The notes under the pieces: model-generated
What the model saw: only the letters and a program-made list of their open reading frames with translations
Databases searched by the model: none
Told to the model about the DNA's origin: nothing
In this document: positions 6,881 to 15,412 of the stretch, one piece after another
Numbering within the stretch: position 1 is the stretch's first letter
How the letters are laid out: every line of letters starts with the position of its first letter
Translations under genes and position numbers: made by a program
Assembly (NCBI RefSeq): GCF_016462705.1
Contig: NZ_JAEMSS010000003.1
Span: 1 to 54,718, forward strand
Direction of reading: 5' to 3'
Source of the DNA: Nocardioides sp.
GTDB taxonomy: Bacteria; Actinomycetota; Actinomycetes; Propionibacteriales; Nocardioidaceae
Length of the DNA stretch: 54,718 nucleotides

Positions 6881-8611
6881 GTGACCTCGGAGCCGCAGTC
6901 CCTCGTCGAGCTGCGGGTCCTCGAGGGTCCGAACCTCTACTTCCCGCGGGCCGCGATCAAGCTGACGCTGGACATCAGCGGGCTGGCGTCGGCGTCGGAC
7001 GAGAAGGCCCAGCGGTTCGCCACCCGGATCGGTCTCCGGAACGCCCGCCCGGGGCCTCCCGACTCCGGCTTCCGACAGCGGTTCGCGCTCCGGGCCGTGG
7101 GCCGGCTCGTCCGCGCGATCGCGACGGAGGCCGGCACGTCGAAGCTCGGTGTCCGGGTGCGACCGACCAGCGACCCGCACCGGATCGTGGTGGCCTACCC
7201 GTGGGCACACCGCGAGCGGGCCCAGGTCATGGGCCGCGCCGTGGCTGAGGTGCTGGACGCCTTGCCACGCGGCGACGTGGAGGAGACCGTCGGCCACGCC
7301 GCGAGGGCCGTGCGCGAGTCCGAGCCCGGGGCGCGCCCGCACACCATCACCCCGAGGATCCCCGTGGTCGCGGTCACCGGCACCAACGGCAAGACCACCA
7401 CCTCGCGGATGATCGCGCACATCGCGCGGACCGACGGTCGACTGGTCGGGTGGTCCAACACCGACGGCATCTATGTCGACGGCGAGCTGGTCGAGGCCGG
7501 CGACTACTCGGGGCCGAGCGGCGCCGGCAGGGTGCTGGCGCACCCCGAGGTCGAGCTCGCGGTCACCGAGACCGCCCGCGGCGGCATCCTGCTGAAGGGG
7601 ATCGGGCTGGTCCGCAACGACGTCTCGGTCGTCACGAACGTCAGCGCCGACCACCTCGGCCAACAAGGCATCGACACCCTCGACCAGCTGGCCGAGGTCA
7701 AGGCGGTCGTCCCGCGGATCACCCGCAAGGGCGGCTGGGCCGTCCTCAACGGCGACGACCCGCGGGTGCTGGCCATGCGCAGCACGACCGCGGCCCAGCC
7801 GTGGGTGTTCTCGCGCGACCCGTCGTCCCCCGCCATCCGCGAGGTGCTGGACGCCGGCGGACGGGCCACGACCATCATCGACGGCTGGGTGGCCGTGCTC
7901 CAGCGCGACGCCGACCCGGACCCGCTGGTGGAGCTCGTCGACGTACCGATGACCCTGGCCGGGCTGTCCCACTTCAACGTCGAGAACACGCTGGCGGCCG
8001 CCTCGGCGGCGCTGGCGGCGGGGATCCCACGCCGGTCCGTCGTCGAGGGACTGCGCACCTTCCTGCCCGACGCCGAGCACAACCCCGGCCGGATGAACTT
8101 CTTCTCGGTCCCCGTCACCGCGGGCGAGATCAGCGTCGTCATGGACCTGGCCCACAACGAGGCCGGCCTCGAGGCACTGCTCGAGATCATGAACGGCGTC
8201 CGCCGGCCCGGCTGCCGGCTGCTGCTCGGCATCGGTGTGGTCGGGGACCGCACCGACGACCTGATCGAGATGATCGGGGAGATCGCGGCCCGCGACGCCG
8301 ACGTGATCGCGATCGGGCACAAGGAGCGCTACCTGCGTGGCCGGACCGTCGAGGAGCTCGACACGCTGATGCGGGCCGGGGCCGAGCGGGTGGGGGTCAC
8401 CGGCGTCCCGGCATACGCGACCGAGGTCGACTGTCTCTCGGCCCTGGTGGGCCAGGCGCTCCCCGGCGACGTCGTCGGCCTGATGTGCCATGCCGAGCGC
8501 CAGGAGGCCTACGACTGGATCGCCGAGCACGGCGGTACGCCGGACAGCCCGGAGACCCTCGCCGACAAGGTCCGAGCCGCCCAGCGAGTCGGCGTTACTG
8601 ACGGACAGTAG
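6881..8611 (+). CDS. CphA paralogue with N and Mur-ligase domains but no ATP-grasp domain
   Basis: The protein has 576 residues. Residues 1-160 resemble the N domain of the CphA encoded opposite (ELRVLEGPNLYFPRAAIKL against ETRVYRGANIWSYDKAIHL). Residues from about 163 on form a Mur ligase with an intact P-loop, TGTNGKTTTSRM, then ETARGGILLKG and SADHLGQQGIDT, closely matching CphA. The roughly 300-residue ATP-grasp domain that separates these in CphA is absent, with no remnant seen. In CphA the Mur domain adds arginine to aspartate side chains and ATP-grasp extends the aspartate backbone, so this protein could only do a Mur-type ligation. The product is unknown: side-chain amidation of cyanophycin or a related peptide is inference. 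It is tail-to-tail with cphA, 16 bases apart. Confidence 0.85.
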   Translation: MTSEPQSLVELRVLEGPNLYFPRAAIKLTLDISGLASASDEKAQRFATRIGLRNARPGPPDSGFRQRFALRAVGRLVRAIATEAGTSKLGVRVRPTSDPHRIVVAYPWAHRERAQVMGRAVAEVLDALPRGDVEETVGHAARAVRESEPGARPHTITPRIPVVAVTGTNGKTTTSRMIAHIARTDGRLVGWSNTDGIYVDGELVEAGDYSGPSGAGRVLAHPEVELAVTETARGGILLKGIGLVRNDVSVVTNVSADHLGQQGIDTLDQLAEVKAVVPRITRKGGWAVLNGDDPRVLAMRSTTAAQPWVFSRDPSSPAIREVLDAGGRATTIIDGWVAVLQRDADPDPLVELVDVPMTLAGLSHFNVENTLAAASAALAAGIPRRSVVEGLRTFLPDAEHNPGRMNFFSVPVTAGEISVVMDLAHNEAGLEALLEIMNGVRRPGCRLLLGIGVVGDRTDDLIEMIGEIAARDADVIAIGHKERYLRGRTVEELDTLMRAGAERVGVTGVPAYATEVDCLSALVGQALPGDVVGLMCHAERQEAYDWIAEHGGTPDSPETLADKVRAAQRVGVTDGQ

Positions 8612-8627
8612 GGCCGACTCGGCGGCG

Positions 8628-11405
8628 TCAGGCGTCGGTGGGGGTGGCCGGCTGGTAGTCCGGGTCGGCGGCGGGTGCGTCGGAGCTCACGCCGGCACCG
8701 GCCTGGGCCTGGGGTGACCAGTTCTCGAGCTCGGTCATCACCTCGGCGTGCATGTCCACGCAGATCACGACGAGGTCACCCTTGTTGGCGCGGGCCATGG
8801 CGTGCCGGACCGCGACGATCTCCTCGTGGCACTCCTCGACCTGCTTGCAGCGGGCGCCCTCGCTCATGGCGGCACGCACGCCCTCGGCGACCAGGCCGGC
8901 GACGTCGCCACGCTCGCGGCCGCGCAGGGCGACGTCCTCGCGGACGATGACCACGTCGAAGTGCTGGGCGGCGATGTGGCCGAGCTCGCGCATGTCCTCG
9001 TCACGACGGTCCCCGGCGGTGGCGATGACCCCGATCCGGGAGGGCCGGGCCAGCTCGTGGGCGGACTCCAGCGAGTCGCCGACCCGGTCCACGAAGTCGC
9101 CGAGCATCCGCATCCCGGGGGCGTTGTGGCAGTAGTCGACGATCACGTTGACGCCGTTGACCTCGACCTCGTTGAGCCGGCCGGGGGAGAGGTAGTAGTT
9201 GGTCGAGAAGGAGCGCAGGCCCTGGCGGATGTCGTGCAGCGGCGCGCCGATGGCGAACGCCGCGGCGGCGGCGCCGAGGGCGTTCTGGACGTTCATCCGG
9301 GCCCGGCCGCCGAACGTCGCGGGCAGCAGGTGGGTCCAGGCGAGCTGCATCTCGCGGGGGCCGTGCTTGACCACGATCATCTCGCCGCGCTCGGACGGGT
9401 TGAGGACCAGCGCCTTGCCGCCACGACGGCAGTGGGCGTCGATCATGTCCCGGATCTCCGAGCCCGGCTCCTCCATCGAGAACCAGACGACCTGCCCCGA
9501 GCAGCGGCGCCGCATCTCGCGGACGAGCGGGTCGTCGGCGTTGAGCACGGCGTGGCCGTCGCGGGGGACGGCCTCCACCAGGACCGCCTTGACGTCGGCG
9601 AGCTGCTCGACGGTGTCGATGCCCCGCAGGCCGAGGTGGTCGGGCTGGACGTTGAGGACGACGGCGACGTCGTTCCGTTCGTAGCCGAGCCCCTCGCGCA
9701 GGATGCCGCCGCGGGCGACCTCGAACACCGCCGTGTCGACCCGGGGGTTCTGGAGGACCATCCGCGCCGACCTCGGTCCGGACGCGTCGGCCCGGATGAC
9801 CAGCCGCTCGTCGATCACGACGCCGTCGGTGGAGGTCATGCCGACCTTGCGGCCCATGCCCTTGAAGATGTGGCTGATCATCCGCGAGGTCGTGGTCTTG
9901 CCGTTGGTACCGGTCACCGCGACGATCGGGATCCTGGACTTCGCCCCCGGCGGGAACAGCATGTCGACGACCGGCTTGGCGATGAACTGCGGCTCGCCGA
10001 TCGTCGGGTGGGTGTGCATCCGGAAGCCCGGGGCCGCGTTGACCTCGCAGATCGCCCCGCCGGTCTCCCGCACCGGCTCGGTGATGTCGGGGCAGATGAA
10101 GTCGATCCCCGCGATGTCGAGACCGACCATCCGGGCCGCCTCCTCGGCGATCTCCACGTTCTCCGGGTGCGCCTCGTAGGTGCGGTCGATGGAGATGCCG
10201 CCGGTGGACATGTTGCCGGTGAGCGCGAGCTTCACCATCTGACCCTCGGGCGGGACGTCGGTCATCTCGAAGCCCTGCTCGCGCACCCGGGCGACAGCGG
10301 CGTCGTCGACCTTGATCCGGGTCAGGACCTTCTCGTGGCCGACGCCGCGCCGCGGGTCGGCGTTGGCGGTGTCGACGAGCTGCTCGACGGTGGACGTGCC
10401 GTCGCCCGTCACGGACGCCGGCACCCGCTCGGCGATGGCGGCCACCCGGCCGTCGATGATCAGGCAGCGGTAGTCCTTGCCGAGGATCAGGGACTCGACG
10501 ACGATCACGCCCCGCCGGGACTCGGCCTTCGCGATCTCGAACGCCTCGCGGACCTCGGCCTCGCTCGTCAGGTCGAGGCAGACGCCGCGGCCGTGGTTGC
10601 CGTCCAGTGGCTTGAGGACGACCGGGTAGCCGATCCGCTCGGCCACCCGCACCGCCTGGTCGGCCGTGCGCACCGACTCCTGCTTCGGGACCGGCAGGCC
10701 GGCGGCACCGAGCAGCCGGGTGGTCAGGTCCTTGTCCGAGGCGATGTCGACGGCGATCGCGGACGTCGCCGAGGTCATGGTCGCCCGGATCCGCTTGGCG
10801 TGGACCCCTTGTCCGAGCTGGACCAGGGAGTACTGGTTGAGGCGGATCCACGGGATGTCCCGGGACACGGCCTCGTCGAGGATGGCCTGGGTCGACGGAC
10901 CGAACGCCGTGCGCTCGGCGCGCAGGATGAACTCGTCGCGCTCGGTCTCCCAGTCCAGCTCCGGGTCCGGCTGCACGAGGTGGTTGACCAGGCGGACGGC
11001 CAGCTTCGCCGCCGCCAGACCGACCTGCTCGTCGACGTAGCCGAAGATCACGTTGTAGTGACCCGGCTCGCCCTTCACCGCGCGGGTCTTGCCGCGCCGG
11101 ATGTCGTGCCCGACCACCTGCTGCAGCGCCAGGGCCGCGTGCTCGGCGACGTGGCCGAGCCAGGTGCCCTCGTGCAGCCGCTCGACGAACCCGCCCCGCT
11201 TGCCGCGCGAGCAGGAGTGCTCGCGGAGACCGGGCAGCATCTCCAGGATGTTGTCGGTGAACCCGGGGATCGTGTTGGTGGGGAACCTCTCCAGCGACCC
11301 GAGGTCGACCACCAGGTGGATGGCCTTGTCATAGGACCAGATGTTGGCTCCGCGGTAGACGCGGGTCTCGAGGATCGCCAGGTCAGGGGTCGGTCGTTCT
11401 GTCAT
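8628..11405 (-). CDS. cphA: Cyanophycin synthetase CphA
   Basis: This 925-residue, ATP-dependent enzyme builds cyanophycin, a polyaspartate backbone with arginine on each side chain that stores nitrogen. Residues 1-160 are the N domain. Residues about 205-480 are the ATP-grasp domain (YPVVLKPLDGNHGRGV, ICEVNAAPGFRMHTHP). From about 490 comes the Mur-ligase domain with P-loop TGTNGKTTTSRM and the substrate region VARGGILREG and QPDHLGLRGIDT. Both active halves look intact, and the length is usual for CphA1. Its ATG overlaps the cphB stop by 4 bases (ATGA), so it is translated from the cphB transcript. The tail is Ala/Pro-rich and probably disordered. Confidence 0.96.
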   Translation of the reverse strand: MTERPTPDLAILETRVYRGANIWSYDKAIHLVVDLGSLERFPTNTIPGFTDNILEMLPGLREHSCSRGKRGGFVERLHEGTWLGHVAEHAALALQQVVGHDIRRGKTRAVKGEPGHYNVIFGYVDEQVGLAAAKLAVRLVNHLVQPDPELDWETERDEFILRAERTAFGPSTQAILDEAVSRDIPWIRLNQYSLVQLGQGVHAKRIRATMTSATSAIAVDIASDKDLTTRLLGAAGLPVPKQESVRTADQAVRVAERIGYPVVLKPLDGNHGRGVCLDLTSEAEVREAFEIAKAESRRGVIVVESLILGKDYRCLIIDGRVAAIAERVPASVTGDGTSTVEQLVDTANADPRRGVGHEKVLTRIKVDDAAVARVREQGFEMTDVPPEGQMVKLALTGNMSTGGISIDRTYEAHPENVEIAEEAARMVGLDIAGIDFICPDITEPVRETGGAICEVNAAPGFRMHTHPTIGEPQFIAKPVVDMLFPPGAKSRIPIVAVTGTNGKTTTSRMISHIFKGMGRKVGMTSTDGVVIDERLVIRADASGPRSARMVLQNPRVDTAVFEVARGGILREGLGYERNDVAVVLNVQPDHLGLRGIDTVEQLADVKAVLVEAVPRDGHAVLNADDPLVREMRRRCSGQVVWFSMEEPGSEIRDMIDAHCRRGGKALVLNPSERGEMIVVKHGPREMQLAWTHLLPATFGGRARMNVQNALGAAAAAFAIGAPLHDIRQGLRSFSTNYYLSPGRLNEVEVNGVNVIVDYCHNAPGMRMLGDFVDRVGDSLESAHELARPSRIGVIATAGDRRDEDMRELGHIAAQHFDVVIVREDVALRGRERGDVAGLVAEGVRAAMSEGARCKQVEECHEEIVAVRHAMARANKGDLVVICVDMHAEVMTELENWSPQAQAGAGVSSDAPAADPDYQPATPTDA

Positions 11406-12391
11406 GGGGTGTTCTTCTCCTGGTCGGCGCGGATCGTCCGTCGAGCACCCCGGGACCGCCGCAGCCGGCGGCGCAGCGAGGTGGGGGAGGCGTCGGCCGC
11501 GGCGATGTCGCGGGCCATCTGGCGCAGGTCCTGGCCGGCCTCCGCCATCTCCAGCTCCTCGAGCGGGTCGACCACCTGCACGGTCGGGAGCAGGGTGCGC
11601 GTGGTGAGGTCGAACCGGGCTCCGTCGGGCAGCACGTGCAGGATGACCCCGCTGGCGAGGATCGGCGCCGAGCGCTTCGCCTCGTAGGCGTTGGTGACCA
11701 GGTTGGCCGGGTCCATGACCGTGACCGACCCGCGCCCGACCACCCGCATGATCTCGTGCGGACCGTCCAGCTCCTCGTGCGTCTCCACGATCGCGGCGGT
11801 GTCCTCGTCGACGCCGAGCCCGAGCAGCGACGGGGACTGGGAGACGATCATCAACAGCCGACCGTAGCGGTTGCGCTGGTCGAAGTGCTGGTCGATCACG
11901 GTGGACTGGAGCAGCCCCAGCCCGGCCGCGACCTGGGTCATCCGCTGCTTGGGGGTGGCCCCGCCGACCCCGAACGCGACCATGTGGCTGGACTGGATGC
12001 TGGCGCCGGCCGAGGTCCCCGCGACGGCGACGCCGCGCTCGTGGGCGGCCACGATCGCGGCGCCGACGGGCGTACCGCAGATGATCGCGCTCAGCTTGAG
12101 CTGGTTGCCGCCGGTCATGAAGATCCCGGACGCCTCGCCGATCCGCTTGGCCAGCTCCTCGTCGCAGGCCTCCTCGCGGCTGTGCGGCCGGACCACGGTG
12201 ACCTCGGCCGCCCCCTCGGCCCGGAACAGCGCGTCGTACACGTCGACGATCTCCTGCCCCAGCGAGGACGCGGTCGGGATCACCACAATGCGGGCGTCCA
12301 GTCCCCCCGCCGCGGAGACGAACTCCCGGAGGATCCGGCGCTTGCGAAGCTTGTCCTCGGCCCCTCCGATGATCATGAGCGGACCAGACAT
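11402..12391 (-). CDS. cphB: Cyanophycinase CphB
   Basis: This 329-residue peptidase-family-S51 hydrolase cleaves cyanophycin to beta-Asp-Arg dipeptides. The nucleophile serine lies in GTSAGAS, preceded by the conserved IFMTGGNQLKL segment, and QHFDQRNRYGRL follows later. There is no signal peptide, so it should act on internal granules. The ORF track begins 24 bases earlier, but the ATG at 12391 (MSGPLMIIGGAEDK) fits the family and lies 7 bases after TAGGCT. It is first in the cphB-cphA operon, which links making and breaking of the store to one promoter. It is divergent from a SixA-like phosphatase. Confidence 0.95.
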   Translation of the reverse strand: MSGPLMIIGGAEDKLRKRRILREFVSAAGGLDARIVVIPTASSLGQEIVDVYDALFRAEGAAEVTVVRPHSREEACDEELAKRIGEASGIFMTGGNQLKLSAIICGTPVGAAIVAAHERGVAVAGTSAGASIQSSHMVAFGVGGATPKQRMTQVAAGLGLLQSTVIDQHFDQRNRYGRLLMIVSQSPSLLGLGVDEDTAAIVETHEELDGPHEIMRVVGRGSVTVMDPANLVTNAYEAKRSAPILASGVILHVLPDGARFDLTTRTLLPTVQVVDPLEELEMAEAGQDLRQMARDIAAADASPTSLRRRLRRSRGARRTIRADQEKNTP

Positions 12392-12398
12392 GACGCTC

Positions 12399-12404
12399 AG
12401 CCTA
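12399..12404 (-). promoter_or_regulatory. Putative -10 box TAGGCT of the cphB-cphA operon
   Basis: Minus-strand TAGGCT, 7 bases before the cphB ATG at 12391; leaderless if used. Confidence 0.5.
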
Positions 12405-12412
12405 GGTCCTGA

Positions 12413-12418
12413 CACAGT
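12413..12418 (+). promoter_or_regulatory. Putative -10 box CACAGT of the SixA-like gene
   Basis: CACAGT ends 7 bases before the GTG at 12426. The first base departs from TANNNT, so this is a weaker call. Confidence 0.35.
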
Positions 12419-12425
12419 TGGTCAT

Positions 12426-12929
12426 GTGAGGACCATCGTCGTGATGCGCCACGCCAAGGCCGAGCAGACCGGTGCGACGGACTACGAGCGCCGTCTCGCC
12501 GAGCGAGGACGCGCCGACGCCGCGGAAGCCGGTCGCTGGCTCGCGGCCCGCGGCGTGGAGCCCGAGCTCGCCCTCGTCTCGGCCGCCGTCCGGACCCAGG
12601 AGACCTGGGACTCCCTCGTGGAGGGCGCCGGCTGGGACCTCGACCCCGAGCTCGACGAGGGCCTCTACAGCGCCGGGACCCAGGCCGCCCTGGACCTGCT
12701 GCGCGAGGTCGACGACGGCATCACCAGCGTGATCCTGGTGGGTCACAACCCGACCGTGGCGTCGCTCGCGACGATCCTCGACGACGGTGAGGGCGACGAG
12801 GAGGCCGGCAACGAGCTCGCGCTGGGCTACCCGACCTCGGCGGTCACCGTCTTCGAGTACGACGGCAGGTGGTCCGAGCTCGACGAGGCCTCGGCGTCGG
12901 TGGTGGCGTTCCACGTCGGGCGGGCTTGA
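12426..12929 (+). CDS. SixA-like histidine phosphatase family protein
   Basis: This 167-residue member of the histidine phosphatase superfamily has the catalytic RHAK motif at residues 8-11 (VMRHAKAEQ), the SAAVRTQETW segment and VGHNPTV with the second catalytic His. This is the short branch typified by SixA, which removes phosphate from phosphohistidine; the real substrate here is unknown. It is divergent from cphB-cphA with 34 bases between the starts, so the promoters are close, but a functional link to cyanophycin is not shown. The ORF-track start upstream belongs to an antisense frame. Confidence 0.85.
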   Translation: MRTIVVMRHAKAEQTGATDYERRLAERGRADAAEAGRWLAARGVEPELALVSAAVRTQETWDSLVEGAGWDLDPELDEGLYSAGTQAALDLLREVDDGITSVILVGHNPTVASLATILDDGEGDEEAGNELALGYPTSAVTVFEYDGRWSELDEASASVVAFHVGRA

Positions 12930-12962
12930 TACCCCGCGAGCTTCGGCCCCGGGTCCACGACC

Positions 12963-14192
12963 TCACACGGGGGGCGCGGGGGTCACCACGCCGGCCTCGA
13001 GGTCGGCCGCCTCGATCTCCTCGCGGCTGATGCCGAGCAGGTACATGATCGCGTCGAGGTAGGGCACGTTGACCGACGTGTCGGCGGCGTCGCGGACCAG
13101 GGGCTTGGCGTTGTAGGCGATGCCCAGACCGGCGGCGTTGAGCATGTCGAGGTCGTTGGCGCCGTCGCCGATGGCGATCGTGGCCGCCTCGGTGAGGCCG
13201 AGCTCGGCGGCGAACTCGCGCAGTGCTCGGGCCTTGCCGGCCCGGTCGACCACCTCGCCGACGATGTTGCCGGTGAGCTTGCCGTCGACGACCTCGAGCT
13301 CGTTGGCCCGGGAGAAGTGGATCCCGAGGTCCTCGGCCAGCCGGTCGGTGATCTGGGTGAACCCGCCCGAGACGAGCGCGAACCGGTAGCCGAGCCGCCG
13401 CAGCACCCGGACCAGGGTGCGCGCTCCCGGAGCCAGGACGATGGCGTCGTACACCTCGTCGAAGGCTGAGACGTCGACGCCCTCGAGCAGCTTGACCCGC
13501 GATCTGAGCGACTCCTCGAAGTCCAGCTCTCCGCGCATCGCCGCCTCGGTCACCTCGGCGACCTCGTTGCCGTAGCCGGCGTGCTCGGCCAGCATCTCGA
13601 TGACCTCGCCCTGGATCAGCGTCGAGTCGACGTCCATGACGATCAGCCGCATGCTGCGCCGGAGCAGGTTGGCCGGCTGGACGGCGATGTCGACGCCCTG
13701 GGTCGCCGCCTCCGTGGCGAGGATGCCGCGGAGCGCCTCCGGGTCCACGCCGGAGACGTGCAGGTCGATGGCCGTGACCGGGTAGCGCGCCATCCGGACG
13801 ATGCGGTCGATGTTGGCGCCGCAGTCGGCGATCCGGCCGACGATGGCGGCCATCGCCGACGCCTTGAGCGGGGTCCCGATGACCGTCACGTGCGAGCGGC
13901 CACCCCGCCTGGCCCGGTTGTCGCCGCTGCCCCGCTCGACCTCGACGGCCATCCCGAGCTCGGCGGCGGTCTGCTCGACGGCGGCACGCAGCTTCTTCCA
14001 GTCCCGCGGTGCGGTCACCAGCACGCCGAGGACCAGGCGGCGGCGCAGGACGATCTGCTCGATGTCGAGGACCTCGACGCCGGCGCGCGCCAGCGTCGCG
14101 AAGATCGCCGAGCTGACCCCGGGACGGTCCTTGCCGGTCAGGGTGAGCAGCAGCGTGTCGGGCCGCCGCTCCCCGTGCATGTCACCGTCCAT
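12963..14192 (-). CDS. serB: Phosphoserine phosphatase SerB with ACT domains (SerB2 type)
   Basis: This 409-residue protein is the same length as mycobacterial SerB2. Residues 1-170 hold two ACT-type regions (LLTLTGKDRPGVSSAIFATL, then VTVIGTPLKASAMAAI), which bind serine or other amino acids. The HAD phosphatase domain follows, with motif MDVDSTLI near residue 185, LVSGGFT, and GDGANDLDML near the end. It makes serine from phosphoserine in the cytoplasm. The ORF-track start is 216 bases upstream. The ATG at 14192 is preferred because TAGCCT lies 7 bases before it; an ATG at 14180 (MHGERRP) is the alternative. Confidence 0.94.
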   Translation of the reverse strand: MDGDMHGERRPDTLLLTLTGKDRPGVSSAIFATLARAGVEVLDIEQIVLRRRLVLGVLVTAPRDWKKLRAAVEQTAAELGMAVEVERGSGDNRARRGGRSHVTVIGTPLKASAMAAIVGRIADCGANIDRIVRMARYPVTAIDLHVSGVDPEALRGILATEAATQGVDIAVQPANLLRRSMRLIVMDVDSTLIQGEVIEMLAEHAGYGNEVAEVTEAAMRGELDFEESLRSRVKLLEGVDVSAFDEVYDAIVLAPGARTLVRVLRRLGYRFALVSGGFTQITDRLAEDLGIHFSRANELEVVDGKLTGNIVGEVVDRAGKARALREFAAELGLTEAATIAIGDGANDLDMLNAAGLGIAYNAKPLVRDAADTSVNVPYLDAIMYLLGISREEIEAADLEAGVVTPAPPV

Positions 14193-14199
14193 CGTTGCG

Positions 14200-14205
14200 A
14201 GGCTA
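14200..14205 (-). promoter_or_regulatory. Putative -10 box TAGCCT of serB
   Basis: Minus-strand TAGCCT, 7 bases before the ATG at 14192; it also decides between the possible serB starts. Confidence 0.5.
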
Positions 14206-14250
14206 TCGGTGGCCGAGGTGATGTCGGCGGTTCGGTCCATGCTGGGTGTC

Positions 14251-14616
14251 ATGAGCAGCGGTACCGCGGGATCTGCCCTGGTGTTCTTCGGTGCGTGCAT
14301 CGCCGCGCACGACTGGTCCGGTCTGCGGGCGCTGCTCGCCGATGACGCCGCCGTCGAGCTGGTCCACACGGGTGAGCGGTTCGACGCGGACGCGTTCGTC
14401 GCCCTCAACCGCGACTATCCCGGCGACTGGGTGTTCCACGTCGACGAGGTCGTCGACGGTGGCGCCAGGGCCGTGGTGAGGGCGCGGACCGTCGTGGGTG
14501 ACGAGACCTTCCACGTCGCGACCTTCGGGTCCCTGGATCCGCAGGGACTGCTCACCCGGCTCGTGGAGGTCTGGACCGAGGCCGTCGCACCACACCCGCA
14601 GCGCGGACCAGCCTGA
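14251..14616 (+). CDS. Small SnoaL/NTF2-like protein
   Basis: The product has about 121 residues and an NTF2-like pattern: an N-terminal helix (VFFGACIAAHDWSGLRALLADDAAVEL), a mid-region with DADAFVALNRDYPGDW, and paired strands ending in LTRLVEVWTE. Such proteins form a cone-shaped fold used as enzyme or binding domain; no function can be assigned. An upstream in-frame ATG at 14239 is possible. The ATG at 14251 was chosen because a weak CATGCT box lies 7 bases before it. It is divergent from serB and convergent with the next gene, 13 bases apart. Confidence 0.65.
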   Translation: MSSGTAGSALVFFGACIAAHDWSGLRALLADDAAVELVHTGERFDADAFVALNRDYPGDWVFHVDEVVDGGARAVVRARTVVGDETFHVATFGSLDPQGLLTRLVEVWTEAVAPHPQRGPA

Positions 14617-14629
14617 CGGGGAGGACTGG

Positions 14630-15373
14630 TCAGGCGTCCGGCGGCCACACCTCCGGGGAGGCCGCCGCCACCAGCGCCCGCCGTCCCGCACGTCCCAGCG
14701 GCACGATCGCCGTACGTCGCGCGCCGGCGTCGTACGCCGTGAGGGCGCCACCGTCGTCCTCGAGCGCCAGGGCGGTGATCTCGAGCGCCTGGAGGCCCCG
14801 GGCCGCGAGGTCGGCGCACCGCGGCGGGACTCCTGGTGGCGTGGCGAGTCGCGGCCGGTGCCGGAGGTTCATCAGCCGGTCCGCCACCTCCGGCCGCCAG
14901 CGCGCGACCTCGAGCCGGGCCAGCGCCTCGGCGGCGTCGAGGAGCGCGGTGCGCAGCTCACGGTCCGCCTCGCCCACGTCGGGGAGCTGGCGGCGCTCGG
15001 CCGGCATCGGGCGCCAGGTCACGGCGGCGCCCACCCGGTCCGGTACCAGCCCCGTGATGGCGAACCCCGCCGCGTCGAGCACCAGGACCGCCTCGCCGGT
15101 GTCGAGGGCCGCTGTGTTGAAGGCCGCCGGCCCGCCCAGCCCCACCAGGTCGCCGTCGGTCGGCAGTGCCGCGCCAACGGCGTCGGCGCCGCGGGACCGC
15201 AGAGAGCCGAGGCCGGTGACCAGCGCCTCGGGAGAGCTCTCCGGGCCGCCCAGGAGGTGCACGGCGTCGTCGCCCACGACCGCGTCGATGAGCTCGTCGG
15301 CGACCACCCGACCGCGTAGCCAGGCGGTGCCCCACCAGGCCAGCCGGATCGAGGCGGGCAGCAGGCTCGGCAC
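14630..15373 (-). CDS. Conserved hypothetical protein beside an ABC ATPase
   Basis: This protein of about 247 residues is mostly Ala/Leu/Val with no signal peptide or membrane helix. Segments that look conserved are PSLLPASIRLAWWGTAWLRG at the start, AAVTWRPMPAERRQLPDVGEADREL in the middle and WRPEVADRLMNLRHRP later. I do not recognise the family. The ORF-track line (673 aa) runs antisense through the neighbouring ABC gene and is too long. The GTG at 15373 lies 8 bases after TACCGT; an ATG at 15400 is the alternative. It is divergent from a lone ABC ATPase, with 39 bases between the starts. Confidence 0.72.
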   Translation of the reverse strand: MPSLLPASIRLAWWGTAWLRGRVVADELIDAVVGDDAVHLLGGPESSPEALVTGLGSLRSRGADAVGAALPTDGDLVGLGGPAAFNTAALDTGEAVLVLDAAGFAITGLVPDRVGAAVTWRPMPAERRQLPDVGEADRELRTALLDAAEALARLEVARWRPEVADRLMNLRHRPRLATPPGVPPRCADLAARGLQALEITALALEDDGGALTAYDAGARRTAIVPLGRAGRRALVAAASPEVWPPDA

Positions 15374-15381
15374 GTCGGGAG

Positions 15382-15387
15382 ACGGTA
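15382..15387 (-). promoter_or_regulatory. Putative -10 box TACCGT of the conserved hypothetical gene
   Basis: Minus-strand TACCGT, 8 bases before the GTG at 15373. It would exclude the ATG at 15400 as the start. Confidence 0.4.
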
Positions 15388-15399
15388 CGCCGCACCACA

Positions 15400-15405
15400 T
15401 AGGGT
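15400..15405 (+). promoter_or_regulatory. Putative -10 box TAGGGT of the ABC ATPase gene
   Basis: TAGGGT ends 7 bases before the ATG at 15413. The GTG at 15404 used by the ORF track lies inside the box, which argues against that start. Confidence 0.5.
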
Positions 15406-15412
15406 GACGCCC

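Noticed and set aside
6056-8530. 824-aa minus-strand ORF
   Set aside because: Antisense to fabI and the CphA-like ligase gene, both of which have clear catalytic motifs.
8748-11687. 979-aa plus-strand ORF
   Set aside because: Antisense to cphA with typical high-GC shadow composition (long DDHVVD/RVG runs) and no recognisable domain.
12392-12415. Upstream start for cyanophycinase at 12415
   Set aside because: It would place the TAGGCT -10 inside the coding region; the ATG at 12391 has the leaderless spacing and the family start.
15398-15400. ATG at 15400 as start of the 247-aa hypothetical gene
   Set aside because: It lies upstream of the TACCGT box whose spacing fits GTG 15373; kept only as an alternative.
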